Assembly: GCF_963169125.1 (NCBI RefSeq)
Contig: NC_084797.1
Location: 103,317,868-103,381,867, forward strand
Length of the DNA stretch: 64,000 nt
DNA from: Humulus lupulus
Lineage: Eukaryota; Streptophyta; Magnoliopsida; Rosales; Cannabaceae
Direction: 5' to 3'
The translations under genes were made by a program, and so were the position numbers. Shown piece by piece: positions 46,537 through 56,736 of this stretch. Position 1 is the stretch's first letter. The number at the start of each line of letters is the position of its first letter. The notes under the pieces were generated by a model. The model saw nothing but the letters and a program-made list of their open reading frames with translations, made no database searches and was not told the DNA's origin.

Positions 46537-47302
46537 AGCGCGTTGACCGCTGGTCGTTATTATTATGCTTAACCAAGAGCGCATCATACGCTTGATCGAT
46601 CTATTGGTCGGGGAAAACTCAGCACCAGGTACGTTGGGCCAGCTCCAAGGTAGGTTCTATAGAGGATAGGGCAATGGGCCCTGTTGTGACTTATTGTCCC
46701 ATATCCTAGGGCTGGGCCTCAGCATTGACTTATTAGTCAAGGGCAACCTTAGCACGCTGAGTGCTCGTCGTAAAGAATTTACTTATTACTCAAGGACGAC
46801 ATTAGCACGTTGAGTGTTGGTCGTAAAGCATTGACTTATTAGTCAAAGACGACATTAGAACGTTGAATGCTAGTTGAAAAGCATTAACTTTTGAGTCAAG
46901 GGCGACAATAGCGCACTGAGCATTGGTTGATATGTTTAGTCCAACTAGGAGTGCATCATACGCTTGACTGATCTATTGGTCGGGGAAAATTAAAACGCCA
47001 GGTACGCTGGGCCAGCTCCAAGGTTGGTTATACAGAGGACAGGGCAAATGGCCCCGGGGTGACTCATTAGTCCTATATCCTAGGGCGTTGAGCTAGTATG
47101 ATTCCATATTTGTGTAGAATGGGCATTAGACCCCGATATGATGTATTGATCATTTATCTAGGGCAATCGGCCCCATATGACATTGTAGTCATTTATATGG
47201 ATGGTATGCATGCATGAGTAAGGTTATTACTGCTAGACATGCTTATTATGATTTGGTAATATGCTATTGTTGATGCTCATAATCTCATCAAGAGAAAATA
47301 TA

Positions 47303-48805
47303 AGGCCGTCTAAGGCGTCCCATGCGCGAGGCCAAGAGGGGCCGCGAGGCCGACTACGGCGCCCCATGCGCGAGGCCAAGAGGGGCCGCGAGGCCGTCTA
47401 CGGCGCCCCATGCGCGAGGCCAAGAAGGGTCGCGAGGCCGTCTACGGCATCCCATGCGCGAGGCCAAGGAAGGAATCGCGAGGCCGTCTAAGGCGTCCCA
47501 TGCGCGAGGCCATGAGGGGTCGCGAGGCCGTCTACGGCGCCCCATGCGCGAGGCCAAGAGGGGGTCGCGAGGCCGTCTAAGGCGCCCCATGCGCGAGGCC
47601 ATGAGGGGATCGCGAGGCCGTCTAAGGCGTCCCATGCGCGAGGCCATAGGGGGGTCGCGAGGCCGTCTAAGGCGTCCCATGCGCGAGGCCATGAGGGGCC
47701 GCGAGGCCGTCTACGGCGCCCCATGCGCGAGGCCAAGAGGGGCCGCGAGGCCGTCTACGGCGCCCCATGCGCGAGGCCAAGAAGGGTCGCGAGGCCGTCT
47801 ACGGCATCCCATGCGCGAGGCCAAGGAAGGAATCGCGAGGCCGTCTAAGGCGTCCCATGCGCGAGGCCATGAGGGGTCGCGAGGCCGTCTACGGCGCCCC
47901 ATGCGCGAGGCCAAGAGGGGGTCGCGAGGCCGTCTAAGGCGCCCCATGCGCGAGGCCATGAGGGGATCGCGAGGCCGTCTAAGGCGTCCCATGCGCGAGG
48001 CCATAGGGGGGTCGCGAGGCCGTCTAAGGCGTCCCATGCGCGAGGCCATGAGGGGCCGCGAGGCCGTCTACGGCGCCCCATGCGCGAGGCCAAGAGGGGC
48101 CGCGAGGCCGTCTACGGCGCCCCATGCGCGAGGCCAAGAAGGGTCGCGAGGCCGTCTACGGCATCCCATGTGCGAGGCCAAGGAAGGAATCGCGAGGTCG
48201 TCTAAGGCGTCCCATGCGCGAGGCCATGAGGGGTCGCGAGGCCGTCTACGGCGCCCCACGCGCGAGGCCAAGAGGGGGTCGCGAGGCCGTCTAAGGCACC
48301 CCATGCGCGAGGCCATGAGGGGATCGTGAGGCCGTCTAAGGCGTCCCATGCGCGAGGCCATAGGGGGGTCGCGAGGCCGTCTAAGGCGTCCCATGCGCGA
48401 GGCCATGAGGGGCCGCGAGGCCGTCTACGGCGCCCCATGCGCAAGGCCAAGAGGGGGTCGCGAGGCCGTCTAAGGCGCCCCATGCGCAAGGCCATGAGGG
48501 GGTCGCGAGGCTGTCTAAGGTGTCCCATGCGCGAGGCCATGAGGGGCCGCGAGACCGTCTACGGCGCCCCATGCGCGAGGCCAAGAGGGGGTCGCGAGGC
48601 CGTCTAAGGCGCCCCATGCGCGAGGCCATGAGGGGGTCGCGAGGCCGTCTAAGGTGTCCCATGTGCGGGGCCATGAGGGGCCGCGAGGCCGTCTATGGCG
48701 CCCCATGCGCGAGGCCAAGAGGGGGTCGCGAGGCCGTCTACGGCGTCCCATGCGCAAGGCCAATAGGGGCCACGGGGCCGTCTACGGCGCCCCATGCGCG
48801 AGGCC
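47303..48805 (+). repeat. CpG-rich satellite, 44-46 bp monomer in a 357-bp eight-mer higher-order repeat
   Basis: About 34 head-to-tail monomers built on GAGGCCGTCTACGGCGCCCC and ATGCGCGAGGCCAAGAGGGG, so GCGAGGCC occurs twice per monomer. From about 47354 the order of eight variant monomers (44, 44, 46, 44, 45, 45, 45 and 44 bp) repeats with a period of exactly 357 bp for three copies (47354, 47711, 48068). A stretch of re-ordered monomers follows to 48805. Copies 1 and 2 look identical; copy 3 differs at five noted sites. 357 is a multiple of three, which produces long but meaningless open frames. Confidence 0.95.
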
Positions 48806-49274
48806 GTGCAAGGTCCCGCGCGCGCACGCCCCGGGAGGTCCATCAGCCCATAATCTTCTCAGGAGGCCGACGCCCCATGACTTAACGTGTATGGGCCCAA
48901 GACCCCTATTCAACGCCACGGCCAATACGGACACCGAAGATCCCCTTTTTCACACTTCAAAGTCCCTATGCTTAGTGTGAGTCAAAGGAGACATGTTTGT
49001 ACGACCAGGTACCAGGTACGGATGCCAGTACCAGTGAGGATCGTGGTCCGTACGTCTACGGCCATAGGTCAGAGCCGACACCACTACCTCCTGCGCCAAC
49101 ACGCCTGCTACCACGCCTCAGGAAGGGGTACAGACAAGTAGTGGAGACATCCTCCTGACACCTGCTCCTGTACGGGATGTACAGCCACAACCTCTGAAGC
49201 CACTTCCCTGGTACAGTACATTTGTACCTCTTGGTCCCCTGGACCACTATGTACCTAAGGCCGTTAGAGCCTAC

Positions 49275-49280
49275 TATAAA
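49275..49280 (+). promoter_or_regulatory. TATA box in the Tat3 LTR
   Basis: TATAAA lies in CTACTATAAATGG, about 200 bp before the LTR end, the usual place for the U3/R boundary promoter of a plant LTR. Confidence 0.7.
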
Positions 49281-49483
49281 TGGAATTCCAAGGCCACCTG
49301 AGAGGGGGTTGGAAATTTTACTGTAACAGAGACATTAGTGTGAAGGAGATACTGAATTCTCCATTGTTGTTACTCCATTATTCTTGAGTCATCGTTCAAG
49401 TTTTCATAGCTTTCGAATTAGCAATTTCAATTCGATAATTTTTCCAACTTAACTTCGTTGACGAGTTCTCACCGTCAACAGTT

Positions 49484-49501
49484 TGGCGCCGTCTGTGGGA
49501 A
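49484..49501 (+). other. Tat-type primer-binding site
   Basis: TGGCGCCGTCTGTGGGAA begins four bases after the LTR. This form is usual for Tat-lineage elements and distinct from the tRNA-Met sites of the other elements here. I do not assign the tRNA. Confidence 0.85.
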
Positions 49502-49548
49502 CGTTAGTTTTAAGCTACTGTTCCACCATTATTTCCGACAAGAAGAAG

Positions 49549-50035
49549 ATGCCGAGACGCTCGAAGCGACTAAGGGAGACGCAGGAGGTCGAAGTTCACT
49601 TAAACGGAGTCCAGCTGAAGGCCTCCATGAAGGACGCTCCTCCACCCAGGGACGTGGAGCCCCCGAAAGACCCTGAGGTTCAAGGAGGAGACAGGGTGGC
49701 CTCGTCACCGGCTGCTCCACCTGGGGGGAGTCCTCCCAGAGCACCACCGGTGCACGCTGATGAGTTCCCTCCTCCGAAACCACCGCGGGCACCGAACTCC
49801 GGCCGGCAAGACCCGGGCCCTTCTACTCATAGGCCAGACAAACACCCCCGGGTCCACTCCGTGAGCTCGAGTTCAAAGTCCCGATTTTACGAAGAGGAGA
49901 TACGTGAGCTCCACCGTAAAAACCAAAGGTTAGAAACTACCTTGGAGAACATGCAAGAGGTCCTTAACGGCCTACTGCAGGGTAAATCCAGCATAACCTT
50001 GCCCAAGAGAAAGGAGAAGGGCAAGGGTGGGGTGG
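49549..50035 (+). CDS. Tat3 gag-pol, first 162 codons (split by insertion)
   Basis: The start is MPRRSKRLRETQEVEV, the first ATG after the primer site. A basic start, a proline-rich stretch (about residues 45-100) and a coiled coil (FYEEEIRELHRKNQRLETTL, about residues 115-140) precede the basic segment KRKEKGKGG. This matches the N-terminal region of Tat gag proteins. The chromovirus at 50036 cuts the frame; read through, the ORF would continue a few codons into that LTR and stop at 50049. The rest of gag-pol is at 56737-62102. The 487 bases here plus 5,366 there make exactly 1,951 codons including stop. Confidence 0.85.
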
Positions 50036-51060
50036 TGTCACAGGGTTAATTTTCTCACTCACAAATTTTCCCCGCGATGGCCTAGATTCCTCAATCTAGT
50101 CAGCCAACCCAACAGTCAGTTTCACACACTCACCCACGTTCGAGGTTTGCCCAGCGTTCACTAAACAACTCACTCTCGTTATCAAGTAAATAAAACACAA
50201 TGCACACAATATACAGGAATCCCTCCCAACCTTGTTATTTCACACAATATCAAGGATACAATATGTTTCAGCGCTGGACATCACATCCCGATGTCTCAGA
50301 CGTCTAAGCCATTAATAACATGCCAACAGTGGCAATGGTTGACAACCCCAACCACCTAGGTGTCTGCTGGACCAACCAGCACCAAGCTCATGGGACATCA
50401 ACTGTTGGCATCTCCTCGAAGGGTCACGACGTTCCACTTGAATCGTCCTCAGATCTTCCCTAATAACCGTTATGCAACCTGCCCAATCGCACCTGTTCGT
50501 AGGGACACCACCATCAGACGCCTCTGGAACGCCCAGGTGCACGCCACCAGTCGGGCGCGCGCGCGCGCGCACTGGTGCGCGCACACCAACCCACGTGGTG
50601 CCACAAGGCACCAATATGCCAACACGTGATTTCCCATCATTTCCCAAGCTTAGCAACACCTCAAAATGGCCTAGACTCCGTCCCTAGGCAATGGCCGAAG
50701 ACTCCCCCCTGGGTCACCAAGGACACCCCCTCTAAGGAGGATTCTGGAGATTTAACCCTCTGGCAGGAACATATATGATTTTTGCTTGGGAGACATATTT
50801 CCAGTTTTGGAAACCTTCCCAAGCTCAAATCATCAAGCCATTTTAACCTCCCGTCCTAGACCCCTCTAGGCTCCTTTTCAACCATAAAACGCCCAAGTAA
50901 TATTTGTTTGGCTCGGCGGTGTCCGTCCCACCCAAGCCTGCGCCCATGTGCGCGCGCGCTAACCTCCTGACGCGCGTACATCTGCCTGATGAGCGCGCCT
51001 GCGCGCGCACGCACCTGTCTGCGCGCACCTATGCGCGCGTGGCCTGATGAGGGTGTAACA
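50036..51060 (-). repeat. 3' LTR of the chromovirus (1,025 bp)
   Basis: In plus-strand reading it begins TGTCACAGGG and ends GGGTGTAACA. It has a 15-nt CGCG run at 50546-50560, four bases longer than in the partner LTR, and dense GCGC clusters at 50948-51045, which is the U3 start in the sense direction. The polyprotein frame ends inside it at 51029. Confidence 0.97.
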
Positions 51061-54000
51061 AACCTCCCCCACCAGAAGAACTCGACGACCTCGTCGAGAC
51101 GCTTTGGAGATACGCATTCACCTGGTCCTCGAACTGCCACAAGGTGACGGCTTTCTCCCATGAAGCCTCGGCTTCGCTTTCGCCTTCCCACAAAACCAAG
51201 TACTCCGTTCGTTGGTTCTTCTTACTGGCTCCGAACGTACGATGATTAAGGATCTTAGCCAATTTCGTCTCAAATTGCTTCCTTACAGTAGGAGGTGCCC
51301 GTACCGCCTGCTGTCTTCCTTCGGTATTGTCTTCATGAAACTTCTTTAAAAAGCTGACATGAAAAGTCGGGTGCACCTTGAATCTCTCAGGCAGCTTCAA
51401 CTTGTAAGCCACTGCACCCACCTTCTGCACAATCTCGAAGGGACCATCGTACTTTTGAACCAGCCCTTTGTGGTAGCGCTTGTCAGTGATTTTCTTCCAA
51501 ATCTGGGGAGTGAGTTTCAACAACACTCGATCCCCCACTGAGAATTCCAAGTCTCGCCTATGCTTGTCGGCATATTTCTTCATCCGCCTCGAAGCTTTCC
51601 CTAGGCTGTCCCTGGCAAGTTCCAGCAACTCGGTTCTGTCCCGTGCAAACCGATATGCTGCAGGGCACACTCCTTGAGACTTCTGTTTTGCAACTTCGTG
51701 TGGTGTCAGCAGTTGTCTCCCAAAGACTATCTCTGCTGGACTCATTCCTGTTGCAGAGGACTGTTGAATGTTATAGCAGAACTGTGCTGTATCAAGCAAC
51801 TCTACCCAATTCCTCTGACTTGCTGTTACATAATGCCGTAAGTATTCCTCGAGCAACTGGTTCATCCTCTCAGTCTGTCCGTCGGTCTGAGGATGGTTGG
51901 CTGTCGAGAACTTTAAGTCTGACCCCAACATGTTGAACAACGTGGTCCAAAACTTCCCTGTAAATCTTGAATCACGGTCACTGATGATATCTTCAGGCAA
52001 CCCAAAATACTTCACAACATTCTTCATAATCAGCTCCGCAGCCACATCCGCTGGACATGCGTTTGGGGCAGGAATGAAAACCCCATACTTCGAAAATCGA
52101 TCCACCACCACTAAAATGGACCTGGACCCTTTAACGTCTGGAAATCCCACTATGAAATCCATACTGATTGACTGCCACGGCTTCTCAGGTATTGGCAGAG
52201 GTTGCAACAGCCCTGCTTCCTGTCTCCGTTCAGTCTTATCCTGTTGGCATACTAGGCACGTCTTCACATAGATCTCGACGTCCTGTTCCATCTTCGGCCA
52301 CACATAGGACTTAGATAGCAATGCCATCATTCTAGCCACCCCCGGATGACCAGCCCACTGAGGGTCGTGGGTTTCTTTGAGTAGTTCCTTGCGCAAACCA
52401 CCACTACTAGGTACGAACAATCTGCCACCCTTGGCATAGAGAAGACCATCTTCTTCCCAGTACCTCATCAATTCTCCCTCCTTCGCTTCACTCAGAAGCT
52501 TCTTGTAAGCGGGATCGAGCAGTGACTGCTCCCTCACCCGGTCGAGAAAGGTTGTGCTCACCTGAGACAACGCACCAACAAAAGCCTGTACTTCCTTGCG
52601 GCTCAAAGCATCAGCCACCTGATTCTGTTTCCCTGGTCTATGCACCCACACAAAATCAAACTCTGCTAGATACTCCTGCCAACGAGCTTGCTTTGGAGTC
52701 AACTTCTTCTGGGATTTGAAATAAGTGTTGGCAACATTATCCGTCACCACAGTAAACTTTGTGCCCAGTAAGTAGTGCCTCCAAACGTCCAAACAATGCA
52801 CCACAGCCGCCATTTCCTTCTCATGGGCCGAATATCTCTGCTCAGCATCTTTTAACTTTCGACTCTCAAAAGCTATCGGATGTCCCTCTTGCACCAGAAC
52901 TCCCCCTAGAGCACGGTCAGATGCATCTGTCTGCACTTCAAATGGTAAGTCAAAGTCTGGCAATTTCAAGATAGGTTCTGAAGATACCGCCACCTTGAGC
53001 TTCTCAAAGGCCTCATTGCAGTCTTCAGTCCAACACCACTTCTGGTCTTTCTTGAGGAGATCCGTCAGTGCACTCACCTTCCTTGAGTATCCCCTGATGA
53101 ATTTCCGATAGTAATTAGCCAATCCAAGAAACGAACGCAACTCCGGCACTTTCTTAGGAATAGGCCAATCCATGATTGCTTTTACTTTGCCCTCATCCAT
53201 TCTGAGTTTCCCTTGGCCAACCCAGTGACCCAAGAATTTTACTTCTTGCCTGCAAAACTCGCATTTCTCCTTCTTGATGTACAACTTTTCTTCTCGCAAC
53301 TTTGACAACACCTTCCTCAGATGCTGCAAATGTTCTTCTAACGAATTGCTATAGATCACAATGTCGTCGAGATACACGACAACAAACCGGTCCAAAAACT
53401 CATACAACACATCGTTCATTAGATTACAGAATGTTGCCGGAGCGTTAGTCAAACCGAAAGGCATCACTAAAAATTCAAACGAACCATACCTCGTAACACA
53501 GGTAGTTTTTGATTCATCCCCCACCGCAATTCGAACCTGCCAGTACCCTGACCGGAGATCTAGTTTGGTGAAGTATGATGCTTTCGTCAACCTATCAAAC
53601 AAATCCGCAGCGTTTGGAACTGGGTATTTGTTCTTTACCGTGACTTTGTTCAATGCCCGGTAATCAACACACATCCTCAACGATCCATCTGCTTTCTTCT
53701 GAAACAATACTGGCGCACCATAAGGAGCCTTGGATGGCTGAATAAACCCACTATCAACCATCTCCTTCAACTGTCTCCTGAGTTCTTCCAACTCTGAAGG
53801 TCCCATCTTGTACGGTGCTTTGGCCGGTGGAACCGCCCTTGGTTCCAACTCAATCTTGTGATCAATCGCCCTCCTTGGAGGAAGTTCTCTAGGCAACTCG
53901 TTAGGCATTGTGTCAGCAAATTCTCTCAGCAACGCCGCAATCTCATCGGGTACCTCGACCCGCTGGTCTGGCTTCACTTCTATTAGGGCGGCCACATAAG

Positions 54001-55666
54001 CTTGATTCCCCTTCTTTCTTATGGAGTTCCCGAACTGCGTCGCTGTTTCCAACACAATGTCTTTCCCTCGATCTTGGACTGAAGTGACTGCTTCAACAAA
54101 ACACGGACACTCCTCGTCACAGATCATTACACCCTTAAGGTGTGGTGCAACCATTGCCCTTGCTGCACCCAAAAATTCTATCCCAAGAATCATCTCGAAA
54201 TCATCCAACGGAACCACCATGAGGTTGCACTGAGACTCCCAAGCCCCAACCTTCAATATCACTCTAGCGGATCCTTGAATCGGTTTCGCCTCTGAATTCA
54301 CTGCTTTCAATCTAGTCGAACTTTGAACAACATCCAGGCCAAGTCTTTCTGCTTCTCTTGAGGACACAAAATTATTTGTGGCCCCTGAGTCCACCATAGC
54401 TTTCACTTCTTTCCCGTTCACAAACACCTTCACGTACATCAAGCCTTTGAATTGACTTGTTTTCCCCGTAGTGATTGCATTCAGAAGTTGCATGGGGTTC
54501 ATCCTAGAAGGAATTTCGTGATCACCACCATTCTGAGATTCCTGTGTGATCATAGCATTTAGCTTCTCCCTCTTCGGACACTCCCTTGCCATGTGAGGAC
54601 CGCTGCAGATAAAACACCCAACACTTCTCTTGTTGGTTGCCTGGGAAGATCCGGTCTGGTTGTTCCCTCCAGAACCTACTTTCTTCTTGCCATCGTGATT
54701 CTGTCCACCCTTGGACGAAGATGGTTTCCCGCTGTTCTTTTTCCCACCATTCGACTTCTTTGAAGCATCCCCTTGTGAAGTCGGAGTATTACTGTACTTG
54801 TAATCCACAAGTTTCTCGGCAGCCACAATTGCCGATGGTAGATCAACTACCGCCTGTCTCCTCAACTCAGCCTGCGCCCACGGCTGTAGTCCAGACAGAA
54901 AATTGAACATCTTGTCCTCCTCGGACATGTTCCTTATGTCCAGTAACAAAGAACTGAACTCTTTCACGTAGTCTCGAACCGTACCAGTGTGTCTCAACTT
55001 TTTCAGCGACTCCCGAGCAACCCATGCCGTATTGCATGGAAGGAATTGGTCCGTTAATTCCTTCTTCAGAACATCCCACGTTTCGATCTTGGGCCTCCCA
55101 GCCCGTGCATCCTCCTCCATACGAGTTCGCCACCATAACTTGGCGTCCCCCTGAAGATACATGCTAGTGATCGTCACCTTCTCCAAATCCGGGATCCTTG
55201 CAGCCTTGAAGTACTGTTCGACGTCCCAAAGGAAGTTCTCCAACTCCTTTGAGTTCCGACTGCCATTAAAAGCTTTCGGTTCAGGCACCTTGATCATGGA
55301 GGACTGAGACGCAGAAGACTCAGTCATCGTGGCTGAATTCGCTATGGCCCTCTTCAGCAATGTCACATCCGCATCCAGAGCAATGAATCGCTCTTTCACC
55401 GAATTTGACAGGTCCATAACACTAGTCATCACTTCTTTCATCTTCTCGCCAAATTCCTTTTCCAAGTCGATCATGGCCCTTCCACAAACAGTAACTTGAT
55501 CTGATGCCTCCTTCATGACATCACGACCCAACTTATCAAGCGCGTCAAGTTGTTCAGAATGTTGTTCATACAGCAAGAACAAACTCACAGGTTCGTCGTA
55601 ACTAGGAGTCCCCAGCAACTCCTCGAGTCTCTCGACCCGAGCCGATAATTCAGCATTCGTCACCAT
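51029..55666 (-). CDS. Chromovirus gag-pol polyprotein, 1,545 aa
   Basis: Domains by residue: N-terminal coiled coil (about 1-110); gag core (135-270, with WWRTRMEED); basic linker (300-345); zinc knuckle C351-X2-C-X3-H-X4-C363; protease DSGA 426-429; RT about 630-830 with YLDD 765-768; RNase H with D914 and D976; integrase zinc finger H1100, H1107, C1137, C1140; catalytic D1170, D1230, E1266 with the D-35-E spacing; GPF motif near 1408; chromodomain about 1466-1525. It is a single frame with no stop or shift, starting 44 nt after the LTR. The last codons run through the polypurine tract (Gly run 1532-1535) into the LTR. The product would assemble virus-like particles, copy its RNA and integrate cDNA. 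The chromodomain is thought to steer integration to particular chromatin. Confidence 0.95.
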   Translation of the reverse strand: MVTNAELSARVERLEELLGTPSYDEPVSLFLLYEQHSEQLDALDKLGRDVMKEASDQVTVCGRAMIDLEKEFGEKMKEVMTSVMDLSNSVKERFIALDADVTLLKRAIANSATMTESSASQSSMIKVPEPKAFNGSRNSKELENFLWDVEQYFKAARIPDLEKVTITSMYLQGDAKLWWRTRMEEDARAGRPKIETWDVLKKELTDQFLPCNTAWVARESLKKLRHTGTVRDYVKEFSSLLLDIRNMSEEDKMFNFLSGLQPWAQAELRRQAVVDLPSAIVAAEKLVDYKYSNTPTSQGDASKKSNGGKKNSGKPSSSKGGQNHDGKKKVGSGGNNQTGSSQATNKRSVGCFICSGPHMARECPKREKLNAMITQESQNGGDHEIPSRMNPMQLLNAITTGKTSQFKGLMYVKVFVNGKEVKAMVDSGATNNFVSSREAERLGLDVVQSSTRLKAVNSEAKPIQGSARVILKVGAWESQCNLMVVPLDDFEMILGIEFLGAARAMVAPHLKGVMICDEECPCFVEAVTSVQDRGKDIVLETATQFGNSIRKKGNQAYVAALIEVKPDQRVEVPDEIAALLREFADTMPNELPRELPPRRAIDHKIELEPRAVPPAKAPYKMGPSELEELRRQLKEMVDSGFIQPSKAPYGAPVLFQKKADGSLRMCVDYRALNKVTVKNKYPVPNAADLFDRLTKASYFTKLDLRSGYWQVRIAVGDESKTTCVTRYGSFEFLVMPFGLTNAPATFCNLMNDVLYEFLDRFVVVYLDDIVIYSNSLEEHLQHLRKVLSKLREEKLYIKKEKCEFCRQEVKFLGHWVGQGKLRMDEGKVKAIMDWPIPKKVPELRSFLGLANYYRKFIRGYSRKVSALTDLLKKDQKWCWTEDCNEAFEKLKVAVSSEPILKLPDFDLPFEVQTDASDRALGGVLVQEGHPIAFESRKLKDAEQRYSAHEKEMAAVVHCLDVWRHYLLGTKFTVVTDNVANTYFKSQKKLTPKQARWQEYLAEFDFVWVHRPGKQNQVADALSRKEVQAFVGALSQVSTTFLDRVREQSLLDPAYKKLLSEAKEGELMRYWEEDGLLYAKGGRLFVPSSGGLRKELLKETHDPQWAGHPGVARMMALLSKSYVWPKMEQDVEIYVKTCLVCQQDKTERRQEAGLLQPLPIPEKPWQSISMDFIVGFPDVKGSRSILVVVDRFSKYGVFIPAPNACPADVAAELIMKNVVKYFGLPEDIISDRDSRFTGKFWTTLFNMLGSDLKFSTANHPQTDGQTERMNQLLEEYLRHYVTASQRNWVELLDTAQFCYNIQQSSATGMSPAEIVFGRQLLTPHEVAKQKSQGVCPAAYRFARDRTELLELARDSLGKASRRMKKYADKHRRDLEFSVGDRVLLKLTPQIWKKITDKRYHKGLVQKYDGPFEIVQKVGAVAYKLKLPERFKVHPTFHVSFLKKFHEDNTEGRQQAVRAPPTVRKQFETKLAKILNHRTFGASKKNQRTEYLVLWEGESEAEASWEKAVTLWQFEDQVNAYLQSVSTRSSSSSGGGGLLHPHQATRA
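51061..51075 (-). other. Polypurine tract of the chromovirus
   Basis: On the minus strand it reads CTGGTGGGGGAGGTT, touching the 3' LTR. It lies inside the polyprotein frame. Confidence 0.85.
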
Positions 55667-55696
55667 GACTATTGCTTCTCAATACAAACAGCCTAA

Positions 55697-55708
55697 GCTC
55701 TGATACCA
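55697..55708 (-). other. Primer-binding site of the chromovirus, tRNA-Met type
   Basis: The minus strand reads TGGTATCAGAGC, two bases from the 5' LTR, an exact match to the initiator tRNA-Met type. Confidence 0.95.
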
Positions 55709-55710
55709 GT

Positions 55711-56731
55711 TGTCACAGGGTTAATTTTCTCACTCACAAATTTTCCCCGCGATGGCCTAGATTCCTCAATCTAGTCAGCCAACCCAACAGTCAGTTTCAC
55801 ACACTCACCCACGTTCGAGGTTTGCCCAGCGTTCACTAAACAACTCACTCTCGTTATCAAGTAAATAAAACACAATGCACACAATATACAGGAATCCCTC
55901 CCAACCTTGTTATTTCACACAATATCAAGGATACAATATGTTTCAGCGCTGGACATCACATCCCGATGTCTCAGACGTCTAAGCCATTAATAACATGCCA
56001 ACAGTGGCAATGGTTGACAACCCCAACCACCTAGGTGTCTGCTGGACCAACCAGCACCAAGCTCATGGGACATCAACTGTTGGCATCTCCTCGAAGGGTC
56101 GCGACGTTCCACTTGAATCGTCCTCAGATCTTCCCTAATAACCGTTATGCAACCTGCCCAATCGCACCTGTTCGTAGGGACACCACCATCAGACGCCTCT
56201 GGAACGCCCAGGTGCACGCCACCAGTCGGGCGCGCGCGCGCACTGGTGCGCGCACACCAACCCACGTGGTGCCACAAGGCACCAATATGCCAACACGTGA
56301 TTTCCCATCATTTCCCAAGCTTAGCAACACCTCAAAATGGCCTAGACTCCGTCCCTAGGCAATGGCCGAAGACTCCCCCCTGGGTCACCAAGGACACCCC
56401 CTCTAAGGAGGATTCTGGAGATTTAACCCTCTGGCAGGAACATATATGATTTTTGCTTGGGAGACATATTTCCAGTTTTGGAAACCTTCCCAAGCTCAAA
56501 TCATCAAGCCATTTTAACCTCCCGTCCTAGACCCCTCTAGGCTCCTTTTCAACCATAAAACGCCCAAGTAATATTTGTTTGGCTCGGCGGTGTCCGTCCC
56601 ACCCAAGCCTGCGCCCATGTGCGCGCGCGCTAACCTCCTGACGCGCGTACATCTGCCTGATGAGCGCGCCTGCGCGCGCACGCACCTGTCTGCGCGCACC
56701 TATGCGCGCGTGGCCTGATGAGGGTGTAACA
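55711..56731 (-). repeat. 5' LTR of the chromovirus (1,021 bp)
   Basis: It is base-for-base equal to 50036-51060 except for one substitution and a CGCG run of 11 rather than 15 nt. This is the LTR that would promote transcription, reading leftward. Confidence 0.97.
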
Positions 56732-56736
56732 GGTGG

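Larger units (their letters stand above)
44553..47267 (+). repeat. Tekay-type LTR, diverged, interrupted and truncated
   Basis: It starts TGTAACGTTTCAAATT and has the family layout: the TTAAGGCCTTGATTAG block, the GACGATCCTAGTGAGCA block (~44842), a GCGCC-rich palindromic stretch (~45525-45560) and a GGTAAGAAAACTAT block (~45870). A 5S-like TRIM LTR interrupts it at 46233-46536. Afterwards it carries about four imperfect copies of a unit around GCATTGACTTATTAGTCAA (46700-46930). It breaks off at 47267, where Tat3 appears to start. Its continuation is expected right of the window. No primer site follows, so it is not an intact 5' LTR here. Confidence 0.7.
47268..49480 (+). repeat. Probable 5' LTR of Tat3 (about 2.2 kb)
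   Basis: The right end is firm: ...ACCGTCAACA at 49480 followed by the primer site. The left end is inferred from TGTTGA at 47268, the complement of the closing TCAACA, and from the switch away from Tekay LTR sequence there. It contains the satellite array (47303-48805), a TATA box (49275-49280) and, at about 49320-49480, a leader-like CT/AT-rich stretch. If the left end is wrong, the array would be flanking sequence instead. Confidence 0.55.
50036..56731 (-). mobile_element. Intact young chromovirus, Galadriel-like
   Basis: A 6,696-bp minus-strand insertion in Tat3 gag, flanked by GGTGG (50031-50035, 56732-56736). The 3' LTR is at left (50036-51060) and the 5' LTR at right (55711-56731). 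The primer site is at 55697-55708 and the polypurine tract at 51061-51075. One uninterrupted 1,545-aa polyprotein is encoded. The LTRs differ by one substitution (50426 A versus 56101 G) and by two GC units in a dinucleotide run. All parts needed for transposition look present. Galadriel is the best lineage fit from the gag and chromodomain sequences; CRM and Tekay are less likely. Confidence 0.95.

Noticed and set aside
47322..48329. 335-codon open frame and several 112-codon minus frames in the GC-rich array
   Set aside because: They are by-products of a 357-bp period divisible by three and of few A/T-rich codons. The translations are simple repeats, and open frames exist in most of the six frames.
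47303..48805. CRISPR-like array
   Set aside because: The units are contiguous with no unique spacers, in a eukaryotic genome. It is a satellite.
51359..54906. Plus-strand frames of 60-124 codons across 51359-54906
   Set aside because: They are antisense shadows of the 1,545-aa polyprotein.
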